This document shows positions 43,787-55,419 of a DNA stretch of 64,000 nucleotides, in pieces. Origin of the DNA: Pseudomonas sp. BCA17. Lineage in GTDB: Bacteria > Pseudomonadota > Gammaproteobacteria > Pseudomonadales > Pseudomonadaceae. How positions within the stretch are numbered: position 1 is the stretch's first letter; each line of letters opens with the position of its first letter. The stretch is taken from the NCBI RefSeq assembly GCF_004519405.1, contig NZ_SGWI01000008.1:248001-312000 (forward strand), written 5' to 3'. Made by a program: the position numbers and the translations under genes. The notes under the pieces were generated by a model. That model ran no database searches. It was not told the origin of the DNA and was given only the letters and a program-made list of their open reading frames with translations.

Positions 43787-44911
43787 ATGGCAAAGCGTGA
43801 CTATTACGAAGTATTGGGTGTGGAGCGCGGCTCCAGCGAGGCGGACCTGAAGAAGGCTTACCGTCGCCTGGCGATGAAGCATCACCCTGACCGTAATCCG
43901 GATAGCAAAGAATCCGAAGAACTGTTCAAAGAGGCTAACGAAGCCTACGAATGTCTGTCTGACCCTAACAAGCGTGCGGCCTACGACCAGTATGGCCATG
44001 CCGGTGTCGACCCTAGCATGGGCGGTGGTGGTGGCGGTTTTGGTGGTCAGAACTTCTCCGATATCTTCGGCGATGTCTTCAGTGACTTCTTTGGCGGCGG
44101 CCGTGGTGGTCAGCGTGGTGGCGCCCAGCGTGGCAGCGACCTGCGCTACACCTTGGAGCTGAACCTGGAAGAAGCCGTGCGCGGCACCAGCGTCAATATC
44201 CGTGTGCCGACGCTGGTCAATTGCAAACCGTGCGATGGCTCCGGTGCCAAGAAGGGCTCCTCGCCGATCACCTGCCCGACCTGTGGTGGTATTGGCCAGG
44301 TCCGCATGCAGCAAGGTTTCTTCTCGGTGCAGCAGACCTGCCCGCGCTGCCATGGCCAGGGCAAGATCATTTCCGACCCATGCGACTCCTGCCACGGCGA
44401 AGGTCGTGTCGAAGAGTACAAAACCCTGTCGGTGAAAGTGCCGGCGGGTGTGGATACCGGTGATCGTATTCGTCTGTCGGGCGAAGGCGAAGCGGGTACT
44501 CAGGGCGGCCCTACGGGTGACTTGTACGTGGTGATCAATGTGCGCGAGCACTCGATCTTCCAGCGCGATGGCAAGCACTTGTTCTGCGAAGTGCCGATCA
44601 GTTTTGTCGATGCGGCCTTGGGTGGCGAGCTCGAGATTCCTACGCTTGATGGGCGTGTGAAACTCAAGATTCCTGAAGGTACGCAGACCGGCAAGCAGTT
44701 CCGTATCCGTGGCAAAGGCGTTGCACCGGTGCGCGGCGGCGGTGCTGGTGACCTGATGTGCCGTGTGGCGGTGGAAACGCCGGTCAATCTCAATCGTCGT
44801 CAGCGTGAATTGCTGGAAGAGTTCCGCAGCTCGCTGGAGGGGGACGACTCCCATTCTCCGAAGACCACTGGCTTTTTCGATGGCGTGAAGCGCTTCTTCG
44901 GCGACCTGTAA
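43787..44911 (+). CDS. dnaJ: Chaperone DnaJ (Hsp40)
   Basis: A 374-residue type I J-protein. J domain with the HPD motif (KHHPDRNPD) in the first 70 residues, then a Gly/Phe linker (GGGGGGFGGQNF), four CxxCxGxG-type zinc repeats (CKPCDGSG, CPTCGGIG, CPRCHGQG, CDSCHGEG) at about 145-210, and C-terminal substrate domains. The ATG at 43787 (MAKRDYYEVLG) is the family start. Confidence 0.98.
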   Translation: MAKRDYYEVLGVERGSSEADLKKAYRRLAMKHHPDRNPDSKESEELFKEANEAYECLSDPNKRAAYDQYGHAGVDPSMGGGGGGFGGQNFSDIFGDVFSDFFGGGRGGQRGGAQRGSDLRYTLELNLEEAVRGTSVNIRVPTLVNCKPCDGSGAKKGSSPITCPTCGGIGQVRMQQGFFSVQQTCPRCHGQGKIISDPCDSCHGEGRVEEYKTLSVKVPAGVDTGDRIRLSGEGEAGTQGGPTGDLYVVINVREHSIFQRDGKHLFCEVPISFVDAALGGELEIPTLDGRVKLKIPEGTQTGKQFRIRGKGVAPVRGGGAGDLMCRVAVETPVNLNRRQRELLEEFRSSLEGDDSHSPKTTGFFDGVKRFFGDL

Positions 44912-44921
44912 GGAAGTGAGT

Positions 44922-45728
44922 ATGCGACGTATAGCCGTAATGGGCGCTGCAGGGCGCATGGGCAAGACGCTGGTCGAGGCGGTGCAGCAACGCTCGCCGG
45001 CTTCCGGGTTGACCGCAGCAATCGTCCGTCCCGGCAGCACGCTGATCGGTGCGGATGCGGGTGAGCTGGCCTCGTTGGGGCGAATCGGTGTTTCGCTGTC
45101 CGGTAATCTGGAGCAGGTGGCTGATGAATTCGACGTATTGATCGATTTCACGCTGCCGGATGTGATGCTGAAGAACCTGTCGTTCTGCCGCAAGGCCGGC
45201 AAGGCTATGGTGATCGGTACCACCGGCTTGAGTGCCGAGCAGAAGCAGTTGTTGGTTGAGGCGGGCAAGGACATTCCTATCGTTTTCGCTGCCAACTTCA
45301 GTGTAGGGGTGAACCTGTCGCTCAAGTTGCTGGATCTGGCGGCTCGCGTTCTGGGGGATGAGGCGGATATCGAGATTATCGAGACTCATCACCGCCACAA
45401 GATCGATGCGCCGTCCGGTACTGCGTTGCGTATGGGGGAGGCGATTGCCGATGCCCTGGGGCGTGACCTGTCGAAAGTCGCTGTGTACGGCCGCGAAGGC
45501 CATACCGGTGCGCGCGCGCATGACACCATTGGCTTTGCCACCGTTCGGGGTGGTGATGTGGTGGGGGATCACACCGTGTTGTTCGCTGCTGAAGGCGAGC
45601 GCCTGGAAATCACTCACAAGGCATCCAGTCGCATGACTTTTGCCAAGGGTGCAGTGCGTGCTGCGCTTTGGCTGGAAGGTCGCGAGCCTGGCCTTTACGA
45701 CATGCGTGACGTGCTGGATCTGCACTAA
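44922..45728 (+). CDS. dapB: 4-hydroxy-tetrahydrodipicolinate reductase DapB
   Basis: A 268-residue NAD(P)H-dependent enzyme of lysine and diaminopimelate synthesis. The dinucleotide motif is GAAGRMGK at residues 8-15, and the active-site signature is ETHHRHKIDAPSGTA near residue 155. The ATG at 44922 is 7 bases from AGGA; the GTG six bases earlier is too close. Ten bases after dnaJ, so probably partly co-transcribed with it. Confidence 0.97.
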   Translation: MRRIAVMGAAGRMGKTLVEAVQQRSPASGLTAAIVRPGSTLIGADAGELASLGRIGVSLSGNLEQVADEFDVLIDFTLPDVMLKNLSFCRKAGKAMVIGTTGLSAEQKQLLVEAGKDIPIVFAANFSVGVNLSLKLLDLAARVLGDEADIEIIETHHRHKIDAPSGTALRMGEAIADALGRDLSKVAVYGREGHTGARAHDTIGFATVRGGDVVGDHTVLFAAEGERLEITHKASSRMTFAKGAVRAALWLEGREPGLYDMRDVLDLH

Positions 45729-45737
45729 TCAGTAGCT

Positions 45738-45775
45738 AAAACGGGGCCTCACGCTTATGCTTTGGCTCCGTTTTT
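45738..45775 (+). terminator. dapB terminator
   Basis: AAAACGGGGCC (45738-45748) pairs, with one G-U, with GGCTCCGTTTT (45764-45774), followed by T. Confidence 0.75.
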
Positions 45776-45861
45776 ACCCGCTAGGCGACGTCCTGTCGCA
45801 TTCCCCTGCCTTTAAGGCTCATTAGCGGTGGACCAAAAAAGCCTTTTTCTGTAAGCTACAG

Positions 45862-45942
45862 CTTTAGTGTGTCCACTAAAAGCGCGCAGAATAATTCAGT
45901 GAAGAAGCGGGGTGACGTGTCCATACGTCACTCCGCTTTTTT
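45862..45942 (+). promoter_or_regulatory. carA leader with attenuator-like hairpins
   Basis: Two hairpins stand between dapB and carA. The first pairs GCTTTAGTG with CACTAAAAGC (about 45862-45887, one bulge). The second pairs GCGGGGTGACGT (45907-45918) with ACGTCACTCCGC (45925-45936), one G-U, and is followed by TTTTTT: a complete intrinsic terminator only about 46 bases before the carA start. As dapB already has its own terminator, this one probably attenuates carA. Confidence 0.55.
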
Positions 45943-45987
45943 ACAACCTGCGATCGCCCTTTCAGGCTTTATTTACGGGAGGTCTTC

Positions 45988-47124
45988 TTGACTAAGCCAG
46001 CCATACTCGCCCTTGCTGATGGCAGCATTTTTCGCGGCGAAGCCATTGGAGCCGACGGTCAGACCGTTGGAGAGGTGGTGTTCAACACCGCCATGACCGG
46101 CTATCAGGAAATCCTTACCGATCCTTCCTACGCCCAGCAGATCGTTACCCTGACCTATCCTCACATCGGCAACACGGGTACTACGCCGCAAGACGTCGAG
46201 TCGGATCGTGTCTGGTCGGCCGGCCTGGTGATTCGTGACCTGCCGCTGGTTGCGAGCAACTGGCGTAACACGATGTCGCTGTCCGATTACCTGAAAGCCA
46301 ACAACGTTGTGGCGATCGCCGGGATCGATACGCGCCGCCTGACACGCATCCTGCGTGAAAAAGGCTCGCAGAACGGCTGCATCATGGTCGGTGACAATAT
46401 CTCCGAAGAGGCGGCGATTGCCGCAGCCCAAGGCTTCCCTGGCCTGAAAGGCATGGACCTGGCGAAAGTCGTCAGCGTCAAAGAGAAGTACGAATGGCGC
46501 TCCACTGTCTGGGACTTGAAGACCGACAGCCACGAAACGATCGAAGCTGCTGATCTGCCGTATCACGTTGTGGCCTACGACTACGGCGTCAAGTACAACA
46601 TCCTGCGCATGCTGGTTGAGCGCGGCTGCCGTGTGACCGTGGTCCCGGCACAAACCCCGGCCAGCGATGTGCTGGCTCTGCAACCGGACGGCGTGTTCCT
46701 GTCCAACGGTCCAGGCGATCCTGAGCCTTGCGACTACGCCATCCAGGCGATCAAGGAAGTGCTGGAGACCGAAATTCCGGTATTCGGTATCTGCCTCGGT
46801 CACCAGTTGCTGGCCCTGGCCTCCGGCGCCAAGACTCTGAAAATGGGTCACGGCCATCACGGCGCCAACCACCCTGTGCAAGACCTGGATACTGGCGTTG
46901 TCATGATTACCAGCCAGAACCACGGTTTTGCGGTGGATGAAGCAACCCTGCCGAGCAACGTCCGCGCTATTCACAAGTCGCTGTTCGACGGTTCCCTGCA
47001 GGGTATCGAGCGCACCGACAAGAGTGCGTTCAGCTTCCAGGGCCACCCTGAAGCGAGCCCGGGCCCGAACGACGTAGCGCCGCTGTTCGACCGTTTCATC
47101 AATGAGATGGCCAAGCGACGCTGA
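45988..47124 (+). CDS. carA: Carbamoyl-phosphate synthase small subunit CarA
   Basis: A 378-residue glutaminase subunit supplying ammonia to CarB for arginine and pyrimidine synthesis. The C-terminal class I amidotransferase domain has the nucleophile in FGICLGHQLLALASG and the His-Glu pair in FQGHPEASPGP. It begins with TTG at 45988, supported by GGGAGGT 7 bases upstream; there is no ATG nearby in frame. First gene of carA-carB-greA. Confidence 0.96.
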   Translation: MTKPAILALADGSIFRGEAIGADGQTVGEVVFNTAMTGYQEILTDPSYAQQIVTLTYPHIGNTGTTPQDVESDRVWSAGLVIRDLPLVASNWRNTMSLSDYLKANNVVAIAGIDTRRLTRILREKGSQNGCIMVGDNISEEAAIAAAQGFPGLKGMDLAKVVSVKEKYEWRSTVWDLKTDSHETIEAADLPYHVVAYDYGVKYNILRMLVERGCRVTVVPAQTPASDVLALQPDGVFLSNGPGDPEPCDYAIQAIKEVLETEIPVFGICLGHQLLALASGAKTLKMGHGHHGANHPVQDLDTGVVMITSQNHGFAVDEATLPSNVRAIHKSLFDGSLQGIERTDKSAFSFQGHPEASPGPNDVAPLFDRFINEMAKRR

Positions 47125-47230
47125 CTGAGCGACCCGCGGGCGGCCCCAAACCCTGGTGGCCCCCCGCAGGCTCTCCAAAGATTGTTCAAGACGGCTTGCC
47201 GACTGACCTGCGGATTTGAGTGACAAACCC

Positions 47231-50448
<3,218 letters not shown>

Positions 50449-50452
<4 letters not shown>

Positions 50453-50925
50453 CCAAATACCCCATGACTGTCCAGGGCTTCAAGGCCCTGGAAGAGGAGC
50501 ACGCCCACCTGACCAAGGTCGTCCGTCCGAAGCTCAGCCAGGACATCGGTACGGCCCGTGAGCTGGGTGACTTGAAGGAGAACGCCGAATACCACGCTGC
50601 TCGCGAGCAGCAGGGCATGGTCGAGGCGCGTATTCGCGACATCGAAGGCCGCCTGCAGAATTCGGTGGTCATTGATGTGACAACCATTCCGAAGACCGGC
50701 AAGGTGATTTTCGGTACGACGGTTGAAATCGCCAACGTTGAAACTGACGAAAGCGTGGTTTACCACATCGTTGGTGAAGATGAAGCTGACTTCAAGCTCG
50801 GCAAGATATCTGTAGGTTCCCCGCTGGCCCGCGCCTTGATTGCCAAGGAAGAGGGCGATGTGGTGAGCGTTAAAACGCCAGGCGGCGTAACCGAGTACGA
50901 GATTGTTGAAGTTCGTCACATCTGA
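50449..50925 (+). CDS. greA: Transcription elongation factor GreA
   Basis: A 158-residue factor that stimulates RNA cleavage in backtracked RNA polymerase. The N-terminal coiled coil carries the acidic tip residues in ARELGDLKENAEYHAAREQQ; the C-terminal FKBP-like domain ends VKTPGGVTEYEIVEV. Start overlaps carB stop. A GC-rich hairpin lies directly after. Confidence 0.97.
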
Positions 50926-50930
50926 AAGGC

Positions 50931-50953
50931 GGCGCCCGCTTCGTGCGGGCGCC
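50931..50953 (+). terminator. GC hairpin after greA
   Basis: GGCGCCCGC (50931-50939) and GCGGGCGCC (50945-50953), loop TTCGT, perfect. There is no T run, and the next ATG (50954) follows at once, so it may weaken both read-through and initiation. Confidence 0.55.
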
Positions 50954-51358
50954 ATGCTTTGGCAGCTTGCCCAGATGCTTTGGGTGGGTGGCCTGTGGTT
51001 GTTTCACATTGGCGTGTTGCCGGTGCTGGGCCTGATCGGTCTGGCGCCGTTGCTGATCGATGAAATCGATGGATTGCTTAGTGCGTTGCTGGTGGGTTTT
51101 GCGGCGGCGTGCGTGACGCTCCAGGTGCTGGTGCTGATCAAGGCCGAAGGCTTGGGAAGTTTGTGGCAGGATATTCGCGGCCAACTGCTGTTGATGGCGC
51201 TGTATGCATGCGCAATGTTTTGCGTGGTGCATGTGTGGCTGCCGGAAGCGTTGCGCTGGCAGCTATTCAGTTATCTTGTGCTAGGGTTCTCCGGCTTGGT
51301 GCTGGTTTTGCAGCCCGCGCCAGGATGGAGTGGTAGGGCGTGCGAAGCACGCCCGTAA
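50954..51358 (+). CDS. Small integral membrane protein
   Basis: A 134-residue hydrophobic protein with about four membrane helices (ALWVGGLWLFHIGVLPVLGLIGL-like start, LLSALLVGFAAACVTLQVLVLI, QLLLMALYACAMFCVVHVWL, LFSYLVLGFSGLVLVLQP). Probably a DUF4149-type membrane protein often found beside greA/yhbY, but the family call is not certain. No ribosome site is seen since the start abuts a hairpin. The last codons (ending GRACEARP) are written by a GGGCGTGC/GCACGCCC hairpin (51336-51354), so the natural C-terminus may have been extended by that repeat. Confidence 0.75.
   Translation: MLWQLAQMLWVGGLWLFHIGVLPVLGLIGLAPLLIDEIDGLLSALLVGFAAACVTLQVLVLIKAEGLGSLWQDIRGQLLLMALYACAMFCVVHVWLPEALRWQLFSYLVLGFSGLVLVLQPAPGWSGRACEARP
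51336..51354. terminator. Hairpin at the convergent end of the membrane gene and yhbY
   Basis: GGGCGTGC (51336-51343), GAA, GCACGCCC (51347-51354), perfect. It lies just before both gene ends (51358 and 51365). Confidence 0.6.
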
Positions 51359-51364
51359 CCCTTG

Positions 51365-51673
51365 TTACTTGAAGCGATGAACGTTCGACAGTTGCTTGTT
51401 GACGCTGAAATTCTTGCGATACAGCAGCGCCATCTTGCCGATGACCTGAACCAGGTCCGCTTTGCCAACCTTGCACAACTCAGCAATGGCGGCCAGGCGT
51501 GCTTCGCGATCAAGGATGTTGACCTTGATTTTGATCAGCTCATGATCGTTCAGTGCGCGTTCAAATTCGGCTAATACACCTTCAGTCAAACCGTTGTCTG
51601 CCACAATCAGAACTGGTTTCAGATGGTGGCCAATGGATTTGTACTGTTTCTTCTGCTCTTGAGTGAGCGGCAT
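51365..51673 (-). CDS. yhbY: CRM-domain RNA-binding protein YhbY
   Basis: A 102-residue single CRM domain: KKQYKSIGHHLKPVLIVADNGLTEGVLAEFERALNDHELIKIKV and the GKADLVQVIGKMALLYRK segment that are typical of YhbY. It binds pre-50S ribosomal particles. Divergent from rlmE, the common order in gamma-proteobacteria. Confidence 0.94.
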   Translation of the reverse strand: MPLTQEQKKQYKSIGHHLKPVLIVADNGLTEGVLAEFERALNDHELIKIKVNILDREARLAAIAELCKVGKADLVQVIGKMALLYRKNFSVNKQLSNVHRFK

Positions 51674-51778
51674 AATCTGACCCCTGCGTCTGATCTTGTA
51701 AAAAGCGGCGGCCAGTTTACCCGAGCGAGTCCGGGACCGCCCAGTTAATCACGACCCGTTTTATTTTCGAGGTGGCCC

Positions 51779-52429
51779 GTGGCCCGTTCCAAAACTAGCC
51801 TTAAGTGGCTGCAAGAGCATTTCAACGATCCTTACGTCAAGAAGGCGCAAAAGGATGGCTATCGTTCCCGTGCCAGCTACAAGTTGCTGGAGCTTCAGGA
51901 CAAGGACAAATTGTTTCGTCCCGGCATGAGCGTCATCGACCTGGGCGCCGCTCCCGGCGGCTGGTCCCAGGTGGCCAGTCGGCTGATTGGTGGGCAAGGT
52001 CGGTTGATTGCGTCGGATATTCTTGAGATGGACAGTATCCCGGACGTGACCTTCGTACATGGCGACTTTACTCAGGATGCCGTACTGGCCGAGATCCTGG
52101 AGGCGGTGGGAAATTCGCAGGTAGACCTTGTGATTTCCGACATGGCCCCCAATATGAGTGGATTACCGGCTGTCGATATGCCACGAGCCATGTTCCTTTG
52201 CGAGTTGGCATTGGATCTGGCGGGACGGGTATTGCGTCCGGGTGGTGATTTCCTGGTCAAGGTTTTCCAGGGTGAAGGCTTCGACGAGTATCACAAGAAC
52301 ATCCGCAAGCTGTTCGACAAGGTGCAAATGCGCAAGCCAGACTCTTCCCGGGACCGGTCTCGCGAGCAATATCTGTTGGCGCGGGGGTTCCGCGGTATCG
52401 AAGGCGCCGCCAGCGATGAGCGTCTTTGA
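51779..52429 (+). CDS. rlmE: 23S rRNA 2'-O-methyltransferase RlmE (FtsJ)
   Basis: A 216-residue methyltransferase that methylates U2552 of 23S rRNA. The catalytic K-D-K-E tetrad is visible: K35 in RASYKLLEL, D in ISDMAPNMSG, K in LVKVFQGEG and E in SREQYLLARGF; the SAM motif is VIDLGAAPGGWSQ. It begins at GTG 51779 with GAGGTGG upstream. Upstream of ftsH, as in many bacteria. Confidence 0.96.
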   Translation: MARSKTSLKWLQEHFNDPYVKKAQKDGYRSRASYKLLELQDKDKLFRPGMSVIDLGAAPGGWSQVASRLIGGQGRLIASDILEMDSIPDVTFVHGDFTQDAVLAEILEAVGNSQVDLVISDMAPNMSGLPAVDMPRAMFLCELALDLAGRVLRPGGDFLVKVFQGEGFDEYHKNIRKLFDKVQMRKPDSSRDRSREQYLLARGFRGIEGAASDERL

Positions 52430-52620
52430 AGGTTTCAAGGGAGTCGATAGGTTTTTTTATATCGCTTTCGTCACGAAGCTTTACGAATATTGTGTAGTCA
52501 AAGTTTCACAAAGGGTTACAGACGGCGCCTGCCAGAGTTGTAGGTAATGTAGTAAGTTAGGCCGGTGAATATCATGCGAAGCGCGCGCCAGTAGCGGAGC
52601 TTGCTTCAGAGGGTAGTTAA

Positions 52621-54540
52621 TTGAACGATATGGCAAAGAATCTGATCCTGTGGTTGATCATCGCGGCTGTCCTAGTGACGGTGATGAACAACTTCTCCAG
52701 CCCTAACGAGCCGCAGACCCTCAACTATTCCGACTTCATCCAGCAAGTTAAGGATGGCAAGGTCGAGCGCGTAGCGGTTGATGGCTACGTGATTACCGGC
52801 AAACGCAACGATGGTGACAGCTTCAAGACCATTCGTCCGGCCATTCAGGACAACGGTCTGATTGGCGACCTGGTGGATAATCACGTAGTGGTTGAAGGCA
52901 AGCAGCCTGAACAGCAGAGCATCTGGACTCAGCTCCTCGTAGCGAGCTTCCCGATCCTGGTGATCATCGCCGTATTCATGTTCTTCATGCGCCAGATGCA
53001 AGGTGGCGCGGGAGGCAAGGGCGGGCCGATGAGCTTCGGCAAGAGCAAGGCACGCCTGCTCTCCGAGGATCAAGTGAAAACCACATTGGCTGACGTTGCA
53101 GGTTGCGATGAAGCCAAGGAAGAAGTGGGTGAGCTGGTCGAGTTCCTGCGTGATCCGGGCAAGTTCCAGCGCCTGGGTGGCCGCATTCCTCGCGGCGTAT
53201 TGATGGTGGGTCCTCCTGGTACTGGTAAAACCTTGCTCGCCAAGGCTATTGCCGGCGAAGCGAAGGTGCCGTTCTTTACCATTTCCGGTTCTGACTTCGT
53301 CGAAATGTTCGTCGGTGTCGGTGCCAGCCGTGTTCGCGATATGTTCGAACAGGCCAAGAAGCACGCGCCATGCATCATCTTTATCGACGAAATCGATGCT
53401 GTCGGTCGCCATCGTGGCGCTGGCATGGGCGGCGGTCATGATGAGCGTGAGCAGACGCTCAACCAGTTGCTGGTTGAGATGGACGGCTTTGAAATGAATG
53501 ACGGCATCATTGTCATCGCTGCCACTAACCGTCCGGACGTACTCGACCCTGCGCTGTTGCGTCCGGGGCGTTTCGACCGTCAGGTTGTCGTCGGCCTGCC
53601 GGATATCCGTGGTCGCGAACAGATCCTTAAAGTGCACATGCGCAAGGTACCGATGGGCGATGACGTGGCTCCGGCGGTGATTGCCCGTGGTACTCCAGGC
53701 TTCTCCGGTGCTGACTTGGCCAACCTGGTGAACGAAGCCTCTTTGTTCGCTGCTCGTACCGGCAAGCGCATCGTCGAAATGAAAGAGTTCGAGTTGGCGA
53801 AAGACAAGATCATGATGGGCGCAGAGCGCAAATCAATGGTCATGTCCGAAAAAGAGAAGCAGAACACGGCTTATCACGAAGCGGGTCACGCCATTGTCGG
53901 TCGCGTTGTGCCTGAGCACGACCCGGTCTACAAAGTATCGATCATCCCTCGTGGCCGTGCGCTGGGTGTCACCATGTTCCTGCCGGAAGAGGATCGTTAC
54001 AGTCTTTCCAAGCGTGCGTTGATCAGCCAGATCTGCTCGCTGTACGGTGGTCGGATTGCTGAAGAAATGACCCTTGGTTTCGATGGCGTAACCACCGGCG
54101 CCTCTAACGACATCATGCGTGCCAGCCAGATTGCGCGGAACATGGTCACCAAGTGGGGCTTGTCGGAAAAACTCGGTCCTTTGATGTATGCAGAGGAAGA
54201 GGGCGAAGTGTTCCTGGGGCGTGGCGGTGGTGGTCAGAATGCCAGCTTCTCCGGCGAGACAGCCAAGCTGATCGACTCTGAAGTACGCAGCATCATTGAC
54301 CAGTGCTACGGCACTGCCAAGCAGATCCTGACCGACAATCGCGACAAGCTTGATGCGATGGCTGATGCGCTGATGAAGTATGAAACCATTGATGCCGACC
54401 AGATCGACGACATCATGGCGGGGCGTCCACCTCGTGAGCCTCGCGATTGGGAAGGTGGTTCGGGCACCTCGGGCACTCCGCCCGTGGTACAGAATGAACG
54501 CCCTGAAACCCCGATCGGCGGCCCTGCAGCTGACCATTAA
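52621..54540 (+). CDS. ftsH: ATP-dependent zinc metalloprotease FtsH
   Basis: A 639-residue inner-membrane AAA protease. Two membrane helices frame a periplasmic domain (NLILWLIIAAVLVTVM and ASFPILVIIAVFMFFM). Walker A GPPGTGKT is near residue 197, Walker B IIFIDEIDAVG, the second region of homology follows, and the zinc site HEAGH is near 419. It degrades membrane and some soluble proteins. The TTG at 52621 is chosen for its 7-base distance to AGAGGG; the ATG at 52630 is 16 bases away. Ribosome-rescue and heat-shock genes are near but not in its operon. Confidence 0.97.
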   Translation: MNDMAKNLILWLIIAAVLVTVMNNFSSPNEPQTLNYSDFIQQVKDGKVERVAVDGYVITGKRNDGDSFKTIRPAIQDNGLIGDLVDNHVVVEGKQPEQQSIWTQLLVASFPILVIIAVFMFFMRQMQGGAGGKGGPMSFGKSKARLLSEDQVKTTLADVAGCDEAKEEVGELVEFLRDPGKFQRLGGRIPRGVLMVGPPGTGKTLLAKAIAGEAKVPFFTISGSDFVEMFVGVGASRVRDMFEQAKKHAPCIIFIDEIDAVGRHRGAGMGGGHDEREQTLNQLLVEMDGFEMNDGIIVIAATNRPDVLDPALLRPGRFDRQVVVGLPDIRGREQILKVHMRKVPMGDDVAPAVIARGTPGFSGADLANLVNEASLFAARTGKRIVEMKEFELAKDKIMMGAERKSMVMSEKEKQNTAYHEAGHAIVGRVVPEHDPVYKVSIIPRGRALGVTMFLPEEDRYSLSKRALISQICSLYGGRIAEEMTLGFDGVTTGASNDIMRASQIARNMVTKWGLSEKLGPLMYAEEEGEVFLGRGGGGQNASFSGETAKLIDSEVRSIIDQCYGTAKQILTDNRDKLDAMADALMKYETIDADQIDDIMAGRPPREPRDWEGGSGTSGTPPVVQNERPETPIGGPAADH

Positions 54541-54548
54541 GGTTTGAA

Positions 54549-55403
54549 ATGACTTCTGCGTTGTCCTCCTCCACCCGGTTGCCTTGCGGCAACCGGGTTC
54601 TTGATTTGGCCCACACCCATGTGATGGGTATTCTTAATGTAACTCCCGACTCCTTTTCCGATGGCGGCCGCTTCAGCCAGTTGGACGCTGCTTTGCGTCA
54701 TGCCGAAGCAATGGTGGCCGCTGGTGCGACCCTGATCGATGTCGGCGGCGAGTCGACTCGGCCTGGTGCTCGTGTGGTTTCTCCGTTGGAGGAGCTGGAG
54801 CGGGTGGCCCCGGTCGTCGAGCTTATTGCGCGCGAACTGGATGTGATCATCTCGGTTGATACATCGACCCCGGCCGTCATGCGCGAAACGGCACGTCTGG
54901 GGGCGGGACTTATCAATGACGTACGATCTCTCAGGCGTGATGGCGCATTGGATGCGGCAGCGGCTACCGGTCTGCCGGTCTGCTTGATGCATATGCTGGG
55001 CGAGCCCGGCAATATGCAAGACCGTCCTCAATACAATGACCTGGTGGGTGAGGTCAGTGGGTTTCTTGCTGAGCGTATTGCTCAATGCGTCGCTGTGGGC
55101 ATTGAACCTGAGAAGATCATCCTCGACCCTGGTTTTGGCTTTGCCAAAACATTGCAACACAACTTGAGCCTGTTTAAGCACATGGAGTCCTTGCACGCGC
55201 TTGACCGGCCTCTGTTGGTCGGTGTTTCGCGTAAAAGCATGATAGGGCTGGCCTTGAATCGCCCGGTGGGTGAGCGGCTTTATGGCGGTCTTGCGCTCGC
55301 GGCGCTCGCAGTGGCCAAGGGTGCGCGTATTTTGCGCGTGCATGATGTCGCAGAGACAGTCGACGTGGTGCGAATGATCGAAGCTGTAGAATCCGCCGAA
55401 TAA
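54549..55403 (+). CDS. folP: Dihydropteroate synthase FolP
   Basis: A 284-residue TIM-barrel enzyme joining 6-hydroxymethyl-dihydropterin diphosphate and p-aminobenzoate in folate synthesis; the target of sulfonamides. Family motifs are HVMGILNVTPDSFSDGG, DVGGESTRPGA and a C-terminal LVGVSRKSMIG. Nine bases after ftsH, followed closely by glmM. Confidence 0.97.
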   Translation: MTSALSSSTRLPCGNRVLDLAHTHVMGILNVTPDSFSDGGRFSQLDAALRHAEAMVAAGATLIDVGGESTRPGARVVSPLEELERVAPVVELIARELDVIISVDTSTPAVMRETARLGAGLINDVRSLRRDGALDAAAATGLPVCLMHMLGEPGNMQDRPQYNDLVGEVSGFLAERIAQCVAVGIEPEKIILDPGFGFAKTLQHNLSLFKHMESLHALDRPLLVGVSRKSMIGLALNRPVGERLYGGLALAALAVAKGARILRVHDVAETVDVVRMIEAVESAE

Positions 55404-55419
55404 GAATGATGGAGCACTT

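Noticed and set aside
45757..45825. A 22-codon frame starting in the dapB terminator loop, as possible carA leader peptide
   Set aside because: It begins inside a terminator and has no ribosome site; it would need transcription from dapB. The attenuation idea rests on the hairpins, not on this frame.
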